Counted from the first letter of the stretch, positions 53,070 through 61,699 are shown. The stretch is 64,000 nucleotides of DNA from CAWIHS01 sp963836005 (GCA_963836005.1 CAWIHS010000002.1:186001-250000), one strand, 5' to 3'. Numbers and translations: made by a program. The notes: generated from the letters alone by a model not told the origin.

Positions 53070-54545
53070 ATGGATATTTCCAAAACTTCAACCAGATTGC
53101 TTAAACTGCGAAATATTATCTTTATGATTTTATTTCTAACCCTGATTGGGCTGCTGGCTGTTTTAAGCAATCGCTATACGTATCTCTCTGACTGGACAAT
53201 CAACGGACAGAACTCTCTGAATGAAGTATCACTGGAATTGCTTAAAAACATGGACGATTCTGTAGCGATCGTCTCTTATACTAATCAATCCTCTATTAAG
53301 GATGCAGTCAAGGAACTGATTTCCCGTTATCAGCACGCCAAGCCCGATATATCTCTAAGTTTTGTGGATCCAGTAGAAGATCCTGAAACAGTCAGGGATC
53401 TGAACATCACTATCGACGGTGAATTAATGATTACTTATCAGGGCAGAAAAGAAAACCTGACTGAACTGTCTGAAGAAAACATTACCAATACCCTGTATCG
53501 TTTGATCCGCGCCCAGGAACGCACTATTGTATTTATTAAAGGGCATGGAGAACGCAGTCCTGAACGCCAGGCCAATTTTGACCTGTCCAGTTTCACCCAG
53601 CACCTGACCAAACAGGGATTCAGAATTGAGACCCTCAACCTGGCAGAAACGATGCAAATTCCTGATAATGTATCTGTATTAGTTCTGGCAGGCCCGCAGG
53701 CGAGTTTCATACCTGCCGAAGTTAAATTGTTACAAGATTACCTGACATCAGGCGGTAATCTGCTGTGGCTGTCTGATCCTCTGAAAGAAACGGCTGAGGA
53801 TCCCATGTTCGGATTACTGGCTTTATCGGAACTGCTGGGTATTGAAATATTAAATGGTGTGATTGTCGATCCCACCACACAGCAGTTGGGTATTAACCGT
53901 CCCGATTATGCCATCATTACGCAATATCCTAATCACCCGATCACCAATGGTTTTGATACGGTGACCCTGTTTCCGCAGGCTGCAGGGATTGAAGTACTTC
54001 CCGGCTATGCAGTGCTGCATGGAAGAGACTCGGCAGTCAATGAACAGGAATTAACGGCTGATGACAAAACACCGCCCGCTGGCTCAGAGACAGACAGCCC
54101 GGCCATAAGCCGAAGTTTTACTGCCATACCAATGTTGCAAACGGTGGACAGAAGCTGGATAGAGACGTCCCCCGTTGTTGACCAGGTAGAATTTAATGAT
54201 CTGCTGGATATCACCGGTCCGATCACTATTGGCATGATGCTTTCACGTCAAATAATTAATAATTCGGGCACTCGGGAACAAAGAGTCATTGTGATCGGTG
54301 ATGGGGATTTTCTCTCCAACACATTTCTCGGCAATGGAGGAAATCTTATTCTGGGTGAAAATATTTTTAACTGGCTCAGCCACGATGAACATTTTATTGC
54401 TATACCTACTCGTCCCAGAAGTGATGTACGCCTGGATTTATCTCCCACCGTGCTGACTCTGCTGGGCGGCCTGTTTTTAATTATTATCCCCCTGCTGTTG
54501 ATCATTACCGGAGCTGTCATCTGGCTCAGAAGACGCAGTCGCTGA
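53070..54545 (+). CDS. GldG family ABC-associated protein
   Basis: A 491-residue protein with an N-terminal anchor (IIFMILFLTLIGLLAVLSN, about 15-33), a large extracytoplasmic part and a C-terminal helix (LLGGLFLIIIPLLLIITGAV). It contains the ABC-auxiliary GldG/IFT-52-like region: TIVFIKGHGERSP, VLVLAGPQASFIPAEV, LQDYLTSGGNLLWLSDP, and VIGDGDFLSNTFLGN. It probably works as an accessory subunit of the preceding ABC exporter. The cargo is unknown. Confidence 0.88.
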   Translation: MDISKTSTRLLKLRNIIFMILFLTLIGLLAVLSNRYTYLSDWTINGQNSLNEVSLELLKNMDDSVAIVSYTNQSSIKDAVKELISRYQHAKPDISLSFVDPVEDPETVRDLNITIDGELMITYQGRKENLTELSEENITNTLYRLIRAQERTIVFIKGHGERSPERQANFDLSSFTQHLTKQGFRIETLNLAETMQIPDNVSVLVLAGPQASFIPAEVKLLQDYLTSGGNLLWLSDPLKETAEDPMFGLLALSELLGIEILNGVIVDPTTQQLGINRPDYAIITQYPNHPITNGFDTVTLFPQAAGIEVLPGYAVLHGRDSAVNEQELTADDKTPPAGSETDSPAISRSFTAIPMLQTVDRSWIETSPVVDQVEFNDLLDITGPITIGMMLSRQIINNSGTREQRVIVIGDGDFLSNTFLGNGGNLILGENIFNWLSHDEHFIAIPTRPRSDVRLDLSPTVLTLLGGLFLIIIPLLLIITGAVIWLRRRSR

Positions 54546-54557
54546 GAGCGCTTATCT

Positions 54558-55535
54558 ATGAAAACCAATATTCTGCTACTTGCTGGCGTTGTCTGCTTAT
54601 CACTGATCCTTTATTATGAACCCGGCTTACAGCTGCCGGACAAAAAATACCTGACTCCACTAAACAGTGAGAAAATACAGTTTATCTATATTCAGCGCAA
54701 GGGCCTCGAGTCTATTGAGCTGAATAAAACCGCAGCGGGCTGGTTTATGACCCAGCCCTTGCAAATAGCCGCAAATCCTCTACGCATTGGAACGATAACA
54801 GCATTAGCCGAAAAAAGAAGTTTTAGCCAGTTTCCTGCACAGGACAAATCACTGAAAAAATATCACCTTGATGATCCTCTGATCACTGTCAGGCTGGATA
54901 ACACAGACATAGCTATTGGCGGGGAAGATCCGGTTAATCAGCGTCGCTATGCCCTGATTGACAATACTATTCATTTAATTAACGGCAAAATTTACTACCA
55001 ACTGCGAGCTAATCTGGACACGTTTATTTCATTGTCACTACTGCCGCCCGAGGCAGACATAAAAACCATAACATTCCCTGACTGGACTCTGAACCTCAAG
55101 CAGGCAAAATGGCAGCTGTCACCCGATATGCCTGATGTTTCCTCCGACAGTATCAGCGCACTGCTGCAGAGCTGGAAAACAGCCCAGGCCCTGCGAATAA
55201 AAACCAGCCCCATCTCCAGCATGGATGAAGAGTCTTCAACTGAGTTAAATAATGAGTCTTCAACTGAGTTAAATAATGAGTCTTCAACTGAGTTAAATAA
55301 TGAGTCTTCAACCGGGTTAGATAAAAAGTCTTCAACCGGATTAGATAAAAAGTCCGCGACAACCCAGCACAATAATAACCTTATCAGCATAACCCTGCAG
55401 GACGAGTCACAAATACAATATCGCCTCACGGGTGATGCAAGAACGCCTGAATTGATCAGACTTCCGTGGAAAATCACCTACTATCTCACACCCCAAACCA
55501 TGAAACAGCTGAACACTTTCACTAACTCAAGATAG
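54558..55535 (+). CDS. DUF4340 domain protein
   Basis: A 325-residue protein: N-terminal anchor (ILLLAGVVCLSLILYYEPG), then a DUF4340 part with VRLDNTDIAIGGEDPVNQRR, a late insert of Ser/Thr/Glu/Asn-rich repeats (about residues 225-270), and a final segment continuing the domain. DUF4340 proteins regularly follow GldG in this operon type and are thought to be extracytoplasmic. The stop codon TAG lies inside the target duplication of the element inserted right behind it (GATAGAAA). Confidence 0.82.
   Translation: MKTNILLLAGVVCLSLILYYEPGLQLPDKKYLTPLNSEKIQFIYIQRKGLESIELNKTAAGWFMTQPLQIAANPLRIGTITALAEKRSFSQFPAQDKSLKKYHLDDPLITVRLDNTDIAIGGEDPVNQRRYALIDNTIHLINGKIYYQLRANLDTFISLSLLPPEADIKTITFPDWTLNLKQAKWQLSPDMPDVSSDSISALLQSWKTAQALRIKTSPISSMDEESSTELNNESSTELNNESSTELNNESSTGLDKKSSTGLDKKSATTQHNNNLISITLQDESQIQYRLTGDARTPELIRLPWKITYYLTPQTMKQLNTFTNSR
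55230..55364 (+). repeat. 24-bp coding minisatellite in the DUF4340 gene
   Basis: Three exact copies of a 24-bp unit encoding ESSTELNN (55230-55301), two diverged copies (ESSTGLDK and KSSTGLDK), and a partial sixth. The unit length is a multiple of three, so gain or loss of copies keeps the reading frame. Confidence 0.9.
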
Positions 55536-55538
55536 AAA

Positions 55539-55762
55539 GTAACTATTCAGCGTATTTTAGATTTATACGTAAGTTCTTGATATCAGGTGTTTGCGTAAGA
55601 AGTGTATGTGGCATGGATGCCACATTCAAGCCTACGACATACATGGAAGTATAAGTGCCGTGGGAGGCAGGAAGCCGGGAACGACCCTGGACGTATTTAC
55701 GGCATCTTCTGGAGCAAATTCCTGATGTCAAGGACGTTTTCAAAATTACGCTGAATAGTTAC
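55539..55762 (-). mobile_element. 224-bp MITE with perfect 8-bp target duplication
   Basis: Ends GTAACTATTCAGCGTA and TACGCTGAATAGTTAC-like (ATTACGCTGAATAGTTAC) are inverted. The flanking octamers are GATAGAAA (55531-55538) and GATAGAAA (55763-55770). The left 60 bp is the reverse complement of the right end of the copy at 28417. The interior contains GTGGCATGGATGCCAC. It follows the DUF4340 stop codon directly. Confidence 0.93.
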
Positions 55763-56068
55763 GATAGAAATATCTTTAAACCAGTGTCACTGCTCAGCTC
55801 AAGAAATGAGTACCATTATGATTTTTTTAATTCCAACTAATAATTTAGCCTCCTGAGATCTGCAAAATGTGATTCACTTAATAGTTTCATTGCAGTATTA
55901 TTGATTTACAAATATTAGTTCACTATTATTTATATAATACTCATGTATCATTGGCTGTAATTGACACACTATACCTATTATTTTCAGCAAGGATATTGGA
56001 TTACTACAAGAATCAGGCCGGAATAATGGCTAACAACAAACCTGTTTATGCACAGATGGAGCTAATAA
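55763..56068. other. intergenic region before the small exported protein gene
   Basis: About 300 bp of AT-rich sequence following the mobile element. Apart from the second copy of GATAGAAA I see no repeat, terminator or gene in it. The promoter for the 56069 gene should lie here. Confidence 0.4.
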
Positions 56069-56434
56069 ATGAAAAAAATAATACCAACGTTGATCATGAT
56101 GATGCTAGTTGCTGCCAGTTCAACAGCTTTTTCAGGTGATATGAATGATGCCAACAAAGTCTATAGTGAAAGTGACAATTACTACAATAGCGGGCGATAC
56201 TATACTCACGGCAATTACAATACCAAAGAAGGTGATATGATTGTTGATGCATTTCTGGTGCGTCCCCTGGGGCTTGTTGGCTCAGCTGCAGGTTTTGTGA
56301 CCTGGGTAGTCAGTTTGCCATTCAGCATACTGGGCGGCAATGGTGATGAAGCAGCTGAGGTTTTGATTAAAGAACCGGTCTCTTATACTTTTAACCGGCC
56401 ACTAGGTGATTTTGAAGACTCCTATGCCTATTAA
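56069..56434 (+). CDS. small exported protein of unknown function
   Basis: A 121-residue protein with signal peptide MKKIIPTLIMMMLVAASSTAFS. The mature part has a Tyr/Asn-rich start (DNYYNSGRYYTHGNYN) and a hydrophobic segment AFLVRPLGLVGSAAGFVTWV followed by SLPFSILGGN and a late FNRPLGDFED. The pair of RPLG motifs around a hydrophobic hairpin recurs in small proteobacterial exported proteins, sometimes annotated as transporters without evidence. GGAG lies 6 bp before ATG 56069. Confidence 0.7.
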   Translation: MKKIIPTLIMMMLVAASSTAFSGDMNDANKVYSESDNYYNSGRYYTHGNYNTKEGDMIVDAFLVRPLGLVGSAAGFVTWVVSLPFSILGGNGDEAAEVLIKEPVSYTFNRPLGDFEDSYAY

Positions 56435-56540
56435 GCAACAACCTTCATCTCCGCGAGTTTTAAACCTCTCAACACCAGTGCTTATGCCGGTTAAAGCATA
56501 TCCAGCACCCATTATTTAAGCACTGGTCTATCATACTGCT

Positions 56541-57359
56541 ATGCCTGAACTCCCTGAAGTTGAAACCACTCTCAGAGGCATCTCTCCTCATATCTTGCAT
56601 AATAAGATCTCGGCAGTTAATATTCGAAACTCAAAACTACGCTGGCCCATTGACCTCAAACTGAAAACACATCTGTTCGGAGAGCAATTTTTTGCAGTAC
56701 AACGCCGGGGTAAATATTTGTTGCTGCAAACTCACAGAGGTACTTTGATCATACACCTGGGTATGTCAGGCAGCTTGAGAATGACATCCCGGCACAAAAG
56801 CTACGAAAAACATGACCACTTTGAAATTGTTTTTGCAGACGATAGCTGCTTGCGTCTTAAAGATCCACGGCGTTTCGGAGCAGTATTATGGACCGAAGAA
56901 CCTTTCTGCAAGCACAAACTTTTAACTCACCTTGGACCTGAACCTTTAAGTGATGAGTTTAACCATCAATACCTGCATCAGGCCGCTAAAAACAGGAAAT
57001 TACCCGTTAAACAATTGATTATGGACAGCAAAACGGTTGTCGGTGTGGGGAATATTTATGCTTCGGAAGCACTATTTCTGGCTGGTATCCGTCCAGCCAT
57101 GGCTGCTGGAAGGCTTAGCAGAAACAATTACCTGCAACTGACTCAAGCTATTAAGGAAGTTTTGATCAAAGCCATCGGTGAAGGCGGTACAAGTTTAAAA
57201 GATTTTACTCAAAGTGACGGCAATCCGGGATATTTTAAACAGCATCTGAATGTTTATGGACGCAAGGCTCTGCCCTGTTACCACTGCAGCACAGCGATAA
57301 AAAGCAAAATTATAGCCCAGCGAAATAGTTATTATTGTCCTGCTTGTCAAAAATCGTAA
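56541..57359 (+). CDS. mutM: formamidopyrimidine-DNA glycosylase
   Basis: A 272-residue base-excision enzyme for 8-oxoguanine and formamidopyrimidines. The catalytic N-terminus is PELPEVETTLRGI (Pro2 and Glu3). The central HLGMSGSLR, the LKDPRRFGAVLW loop, and VVGVGNIYASEALF follow. The C-terminal zinc finger reads CYHCSTAIKSKIIAQR then YYCPACQK with four Cys. The length is normal. It stands near coaD (3 kb away), a common association, but in the opposite orientation. Confidence 0.97.
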   Translation: MPELPEVETTLRGISPHILHNKISAVNIRNSKLRWPIDLKLKTHLFGEQFFAVQRRGKYLLLQTHRGTLIIHLGMSGSLRMTSRHKSYEKHDHFEIVFADDSCLRLKDPRRFGAVLWTEEPFCKHKLLTHLGPEPLSDEFNHQYLHQAAKNRKLPVKQLIMDSKTVVGVGNIYASEALFLAGIRPAMAAGRLSRNNYLQLTQAIKEVLIKAIGEGGTSLKDFTQSDGNPGYFKQHLNVYGRKALPCYHCSTAIKSKIIAQRNSYYCPACQKS

Positions 57360-57566
57360 ATCAACTACAGGAGCGGACATTCTCAGGCATAGCAAAATGC
57401 CCACGATTTATAACCGTTTATTTCTCATGCTGATACTGTTATAGCTCGATATTTCGTGTATAGTTGATATTTAACACCCATCAGACAAATATCATAATTC
57501 ATGCCAAAAAACATATCCAATTGTTAATTAAAACAAAAAAATATTTTTAACTATAAAATAGCACAC

Positions 57567-57582
57567 TGGCACAAATCATGCT
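57567..57582 (+). promoter_or_regulatory. sigma-54 promoter (-24/-12)
   Basis: TGGCACAAATCATGCT matches the consensus TGGCAC-N5-TTGC, with GG at 57568-57569 and GC at 57580-57581, exactly 10 bases apart. It lies in a long non-coding stretch downstream of mutM. AT-rich sequence precedes it. No protein gene follows on this strand before the terminator at 57728. Confidence 0.75.
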
Positions 57583-57592
57583 TTTAATTAAG

Positions 57593-57757
57593 TGATGCAT
57601 TAGAATTAAGCAATTATTATACTCTCCAATCATTGCTTTAACATTTTGAATGAATTACTGCTTACTCTCCAGGTATTTCAAAATTCTACTGCATTAACTC
57701 TCCACCATTTAGTGGTGTTATATTCTTAACCCCGTTGGAAACTGCGGGGTTTTTTTT
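57593..57757 (+). ncRNA. candidate sigma-54-dependent small RNA with three ACTCTCC boxes
   Basis: Between the sigma-54 promoter and a strong terminator lie about 165 nt without an open frame of any size. ACTCTCC occurs three times (57621-57627, 57664-57670, 57697-57703). The third is followed by a small stem, CACCATTTAGTGG. Such CU-rich boxes can pair with Shine-Dalgarno sequences (GGAG) and resemble the unpaired CUCC loops of known regulatory RNAs. The start is estimated from the promoter. No known family was recognised. Confidence 0.55.
57728..57757 (+). terminator. rho-independent terminator of the candidate small RNA
   Basis: AACCCCG and CGGGGTT pair around a 10-base loop and are followed on the plus strand by a run of T to 57757. 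On the minus strand there is no T run, so it does not serve ggt. Confidence 0.85.
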
Positions 57758-57815
57758 GCCTGATACTTTTCTAAAAAATTCTGCAACTAGAATAAGTACA
57801 CTCATCTCCAAGCAT

Positions 57816-59525
57816 TCAGCGTTGCTGCTTAACATCATGTCCAGTTTTATCGGGGATACTAAAAACACTGGCCTCGCCTTCAACACGTGGGTCAGATGCA
57901 GCCTCTACTCCCTGCTGAAAATCCCACCAGATAGCTTGCATATTTCCATAGGCGCCGTTATTAGCTTTCAGTTTATGGCCCATAAACTCGAGTTCTATGA
58001 TTTCCTCTGAGTTTAGCGTATCTGCTTCATATTCAACCACATCAGGCAGATACTGATGGTGAAAACGCGGTGTGGATACCCATTGCTGTGGAGTCTCGTC
58101 CTTTTCCAGAGCAAGAATACCCAGCAGGACCATGGTAATAATCCTGCTGCCTCCCGGTGTACCCAATATTGCCACCCCCCTGTTGCTGGTCACAAACGTA
58201 GGACTCATGCTGGATAAAGGTCTCTTACCTGGCTCAATAGCATTTGCCGCAGAACCGATCAAACCGTAAACATTGGGTACATCCGGCTTAACCGAAAAGT
58301 CATCCATCTCATCATTGAGCAGCACTCCGGTACCTGCAATCGTGTATCCCGAACCAAAAGGATAATTAATGCTCAGCGTTGCCGCAACCCTGTTACCCTG
58401 AGTGTCGAGCACTGAAAAATGCGTAGTGTCAAAGCCTTCTGCTCGCGGCAGTTGTTCCAGACTATAACCGGGTAATGATTCACTGGGCGTGGCCTGTTTT
58501 AAATCTATCGATTCACGCAACTTATCCGCATGCCTGGTGTGAATTAGTTTTGACACTGAAACATCAACAAAATCGCTGTCACCCAGGTATTGAGCACGAT
58601 CACGATAAGCACGCCGCATGGATTCTATTATCAAATGTTTTTGCTGGGCCGGTGGCAGCAGCCGCAGTTCATAGGCCTGCAGGATCTGCAGCATCGTTGC
58701 CAGAGCAATTCCGCCTGATGAGGGGAGTGCTGCCGAAATCACCTGCATATCACGATAGCTGAAGCGGATTGGCTGGCGTTCAATAACCTTATAGTTTCGC
58801 AAATCATCCAGACTCCAGATCCCGCCGGCTTTGTTCACCCCATTCACCAGCCTGACAGCCACTTCGCCACTGTAAAAGCCCTGTCGGCCTTTTGCAGCAA
58901 TAATCCTGAGTGTTTTAGCCAGATCCGGCTGTTTGATTAACGAGTGTAAACGAGGAACTTTACCCGCAGATAAAAAAATGCCTGCTGAAACTGCTGAGTT
59001 TAACAATACCTGATGACGAAACCCAGCCATCTTACGATAGTGTTCGGTCACCGGAAAGCCTTTTTCTGCCAGTTCAATGGCCGGCTGCAAGACCTGCGTT
59101 AAAGGCAGCACGCCGTAGTTTTCTGATAAGTGCACCAGCGCGGCAACGGTGCCGGGGATCCCTGCGGCCAGAGCACCATCGACTGAACTCTGTGGTATAT
59201 AATGACCCTGTGGATCCAGATACATATCACGAGAGGCTTTAGCCGGCGCTTTTTCTCGTCCATCGAGCATGATATCCCGGTTCAGTTGCTGTTGATGCAA
59301 TAGCCAGAATCCGCCACCTCCCAGACCAGAACTATAGGGCTCTACCACGGCCAGGGCAGCAGAAATTGCCACTGCAGCATCAAAGGCATTACCACCCTGC
59401 TGCAAAATCTGCTTACCGGCCTCTGTTGCCAGAGGATGCGCTGTTGCAACGGCAGCCAGCGGTGGTTCAATGGCCTTAACTCCACAGGCAATGAAAACCA
59501 GCAGCAGGACAGGGAACAAATTTCT
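57816..59525 (-). CDS. ggt: gamma-glutamyltransferase
   Basis: A 569-residue periplasmic or membrane-anchored enzyme that transfers or hydrolyses the gamma-glutamyl group of glutathione. The signal sequence is MRNLFPVLLLVFIACGVKA. The self-cleavage site reads EGFDTTHFSVLDTQGN, with the nucleophile Thr. GGNAFDAAVAISAALAVVEP, SSGLGGGGFW, PLSSMSPTFV and GTPGGSRIITMVL are family blocks. ATG 59525 is chosen; TTG 59549 would add eight residues. The protein is complete. Confidence 0.95.
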   Translation of the reverse strand, partial: RNLFPVLLLVFIACGVKAIEPPLAAVATAHPLATEAGKQILQQGGNAFDAAVAISAALAVVEPYSSGLGGGGFWLLHQQQLNRDIMLDGREKAPAKASRDMYLDPQGHYIPQSSVDGALAAGIPGTVAALVHLSENYGVLPLTQVLQPAIELAEKGFPVTEHYRKMAGFRHQVLLNSAVSAGIFLSAGKVPRLHSLIKQPDLAKTLRIIAAKGRQGFYSGEVAVRLVNGVNKAGGIWSLDDLRNYKVIERQPIRFSYRDMQVISAALPSSGGIALATMLQILQAYELRLLPPAQQKHLIIESMRRAYRDRAQYLGDSDFVDVSVSKLIHTRHADKLRESIDLKQATPSESLPGYSLEQLPRAEGFDTTHFSVLDTQGNRVAATLSINYPFGSGYTIAGTGVLLNDEMDDFSVKPDVPNVYGLIGSAANAIEPGKRPLSSMSPTFVTSNRGVAILGTPGGSRIITMVLLGILALEKDETPQQWVSTPRFHHQYLPDVVEYEADTLNSEEIIELEFMGHKLKANNGAYGNMQAIWWDFQQGVEAASDPRVEGEASVFSIPDKTGHDVKQQR

Positions 59526-59686
59526 CATGATACAGTTCACTCCAGTCAATGTTGCATCTCATAATGACCACTATTTCTAAACAAGCACATAGCAAGTCAA
59601 TCCAATCGTTGCATTTTTGTTGTTAAGCTGAATTCGAACTAGCACTTTAAGCATCACGCAAGGCGGCTCTGCGCAATACTTCAATT

Positions 59687-59724
59687 AAAAAGCCCCTGCT
59701 AATTTTTTTAGCGGGGGCTTTTTA
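59687..59724 (-). terminator. bidirectional rho-independent terminator
   Basis: AAAAAGCCCCTGCTAA and TTAGCGGGGGCTTTTT pair around a short T/A loop, with T runs on both strands. On the minus strand it ends the ferredoxin gene 58 bp upstream. Confidence 0.92.
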
Positions 59725-59781
59725 AGGAATAAGCAACCTGAAAGGATTTACTTAATAAGTCAAAAGAGTATTCAAACCAGC

Positions 59782-60033
59782 TTAAGCTTCACCCACCAGT
59801 TTTTTATATTTAACCATCAATTCTTCTTCACTTTCTTCATGATCAGGATCTTTGGGGATACAATCAACTGGACAAACTTCTACACATTGCGGCTCATCAT
59901 AATGGCCTACACATTCTGTACAAAGATTCGGATCTATTTCATAAATCTCTTCGCCCATATAAATGGCTTCATTAGGGCATTCAGGTTCACATACATCACA
60001 GTTAATACATTCATCAGTGATCATCAGTGCCAT
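59782..60033 (-). CDS. YfhL-family 2[4Fe-4S] ferredoxin
   Basis: An 83-residue ferredoxin starting MALMITDECINCDVCEPECP, with the first CxxCxxCxxxCP cluster motif. The second reads CTECVGHYDEPQCVEVCPVDC, with the 8-residue insertion typical of the YfhL/AlvIn type. The C-terminal tail is acidic and ends in a helix. ATG 60033 is preceded by GGAGG; a longer frame to 60084 is not supported. Such ferredoxins commonly sit next to coaD, as here. Confidence 0.93.
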   Translation of the reverse strand: MALMITDECINCDVCEPECPNEAIYMGEEIYEIDPNLCTECVGHYDEPQCVEVCPVDCIPKDPDHEESEEELMVKYKKLVGEA

Positions 60034-60193
60034 TAGCAGCAACCTCCACTCAATATTTGATTTGAATTGCCTCAGATGAGACAACTAACAGCAATTTTGC
60101 AAAAACCTCTCTAACCCCAGCACAGTTATTACCGCTCTGTAGACAGAGACAAAATACTGCTTTTTGCAAAATACCTGTTTAGCTGCGACTATT

Positions 60194-60670
60194 CTAACCT
60201 AATTTTTTTTCTATTTCAGCTTTTACCTGTGCCGGCACAAAACGTGATATATCACCTTTAAAATACGCTACTTCTTTGACTAAAGTTGAAGATAAATTAG
60301 CATATTGTTCGGCAGTGGTTAAAAAAACAGTTTCTATTTCCGGTGCCAGATTCCGGTTCATGCCTGCCAGCTGAAATTCATATTCAAAGTCAGACACAGC
60401 CCGCAGTCCTCTGAGAATAATCCGCGCATTTTGTTCCCGCGCAAAGGTTACCAATAATATGTTAAAGCCAACTACTTGAACATTCGGGTATTCAACAAGC
60501 ACATCCTTAACCAGTCTCACACGTTCATTCAATTCAAACAACGGCCGCTTACCGGCATTATCCGCTATAGCGACGATAACCTGATCAAACAGTTTACATG
60601 CACGTTTAATCAGATCAAGATGTCCATTTGTTATGGGATCGAATGTACCCGGATAGACTGCATTAATCAT
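60194..60670 (-). CDS. coaD: phosphopantetheine adenylyltransferase
   Basis: A 158-residue enzyme for the penultimate step of coenzyme A synthesis. AVYPGTFDPITNGHLDLIKR carries the TxGH nucleotidyltransferase motif. DNAGKRPLFELNERV, LRGLRAVSDFEYEFQLAGMN and the late LSSTLVKEVA are typical. The start ATG 60670 with AAGG upstream fits the family; the frame continues upstream to 60772 without need. It lies between the ferredoxin and a small membrane protein on the same strand. Confidence 0.97.
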   Translation of the reverse strand: MINAVYPGTFDPITNGHLDLIKRACKLFDQVIVAIADNAGKRPLFELNERVRLVKDVLVEYPNVQVVGFNILLVTFAREQNARIILRGLRAVSDFEYEFQLAGMNRNLAPEIETVFLTTAEQYANLSSTLVKEVAYFKGDISRFVPAQVKAEIEKKLG

Positions 60671-60695
60671 CTTGTATAACCTTGGAAAACCGTAA

Positions 60696-61208
60696 CTACT
60701 CATCAATACGAATGACATCGGTATTGGGATATTTTTCAAGCATACTGTCCGGTAACTTTCCATGCCCGGCACTATGCAAACTGTCAGATTCCATAATAAT
60801 CAGCACTAGTACCGTGACCATTACCGGCAAGATAGCCACACCGCCGGTCAAAGCATAAACAGCTTCCTTCATCCACCCCAGATTAGTATAGCCATACCAG
60901 CCAATGAGCACAACAATACATAACAGAATCAGCATCTTGATAAAAAAAAGACTACGCCGCAGCGCCATTTGCCAATGGCACATCACAAACCAGCTGTCGC
61001 GCTGTTTTGATTTCTTGCCACGATAAATAATATACGCCAGAATCATAAATGATACCGCAGGAACGAGAAACATCGGCCAGATCCAGCTAGTAGCTAACCC
61101 CAGAGTTGATACAAACATTAAAATGTGGTTACCAATTAAATTTACCAGAAAAAGATCATGAGGTATTTTGGCTTTTTTTCTTTCTTCTTCACTGACTTCA
61201 AACTGCAT
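60696..61208 (-). CDS. small membrane protein of unknown function
   Basis: A 170-residue protein with four predicted membrane segments (around LVNLIGNHILMFVSTLGLA, IWPMFLVPAVSFMILAYIIY, FFIKMLILLCIVVLIGWYGY and ALTGGVAILPVMVTVLVLII). A charged cytoplasmic loop KKSKQRDSWFVMCHWQMAL joins the middle pair. Similar proteins occur beside coaD in other gammaproteobacteria, but no function is assigned. It ends 25 bp upstream of coaD and may share its transcript. Confidence 0.75.
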   Translation of the reverse strand: MQFEVSEEERKKAKIPHDLFLVNLIGNHILMFVSTLGLATSWIWPMFLVPAVSFMILAYIIYRGKKSKQRDSWFVMCHWQMALRRSLFFIKMLILLCIVVLIGWYGYTNLGWMKEAVYALTGGVAILPVMVTVLVLIIMESDSLHSAGHGKLPDSMLEKYPNTDVIRIDE

Positions 61209-61320
61209 AGAGAAAACACCGCGACTAAATGATAAATGCCGGAGTATTTTACACGCCTGGATGCAGAGATTCCAACTTTATCGTTTTATTAAATTCAATG
61301 ACTGGTTATACTTAACGGGT

Positions 61321-61375
61321 GTAACTATTCAGCGTATTTCAAAAAATCGTGCTTAATATCCTGGATACGCTGGTT
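61321..61375 (+). mobile_element. MITE left-end fragment
   Basis: GTAACTATTCAGCGTATTTC and the following AATCGTGCTTAATATCCTGG match the left end of the 37782 copy. The right end is absent and the sequence passes into GATACGCTGG, perhaps a fused right end after an internal deletion. No target duplication was found. Confidence 0.65.
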
Positions 61376-61426
61376 TGCATACATTCGGCAGCTCATTGAT
61401 AAGGATTAAAACCACAAAGGAAAGTT

Positions 61427-61699
61427 ATGAACCACAAACATGCTAAAACCCTGGGGCAATTTTTTCAGCATCCTATCAGTAATAATATCCAGTGGCATGA
61501 TGTCATAAAACTCCTGCAAGGACTAGATGCCGAGCTAGAGTTAAACAAACACAGTGGTAAAACGATCGTCAGACTCAATGATTGTGAAATCATCCTGCCT
61601 AAACAGACGCATAAATTTATTGCCAGCCACAAAGAGGTGGTTGAGCTAAGACATTTTTTTGAACAGGCTGGTTTAAAATCATCGGCACTAAAAAGCTGA
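61427..61699 (+). CDS. HicA-like small protein without HicB
   Basis: A 90-residue protein: MNHKHAKTLGQFFQHPISNN, IQWHDVIKLLQGLDAELELN, KTIVRLNDCEIILPKQTHKF, and VVELRHFFEQAGLKS. The layout resembles the chromosomal HicA-type double-stranded RNA-binding family (NxKHxKTLxxxFxHP...IxWxDV). The catalytic His of the toxin type (xHPHP) is not evident, and no hicB follows. It may be a solitary non-toxic relative. AGGAAAG lies before ATG 61427. Confidence 0.5.
   Translation: MNHKHAKTLGQFFQHPISNNIQWHDVIKLLQGLDAELELNKHSGKTIVRLNDCEIILPKQTHKFIASHKEVVELRHFFEQAGLKSSALKS

Noticed and set aside
55543..55743. Minus-strand frame of 66 codons
   Set aside because: It is the same repeat-derived reading inside the 55539-55762 element.
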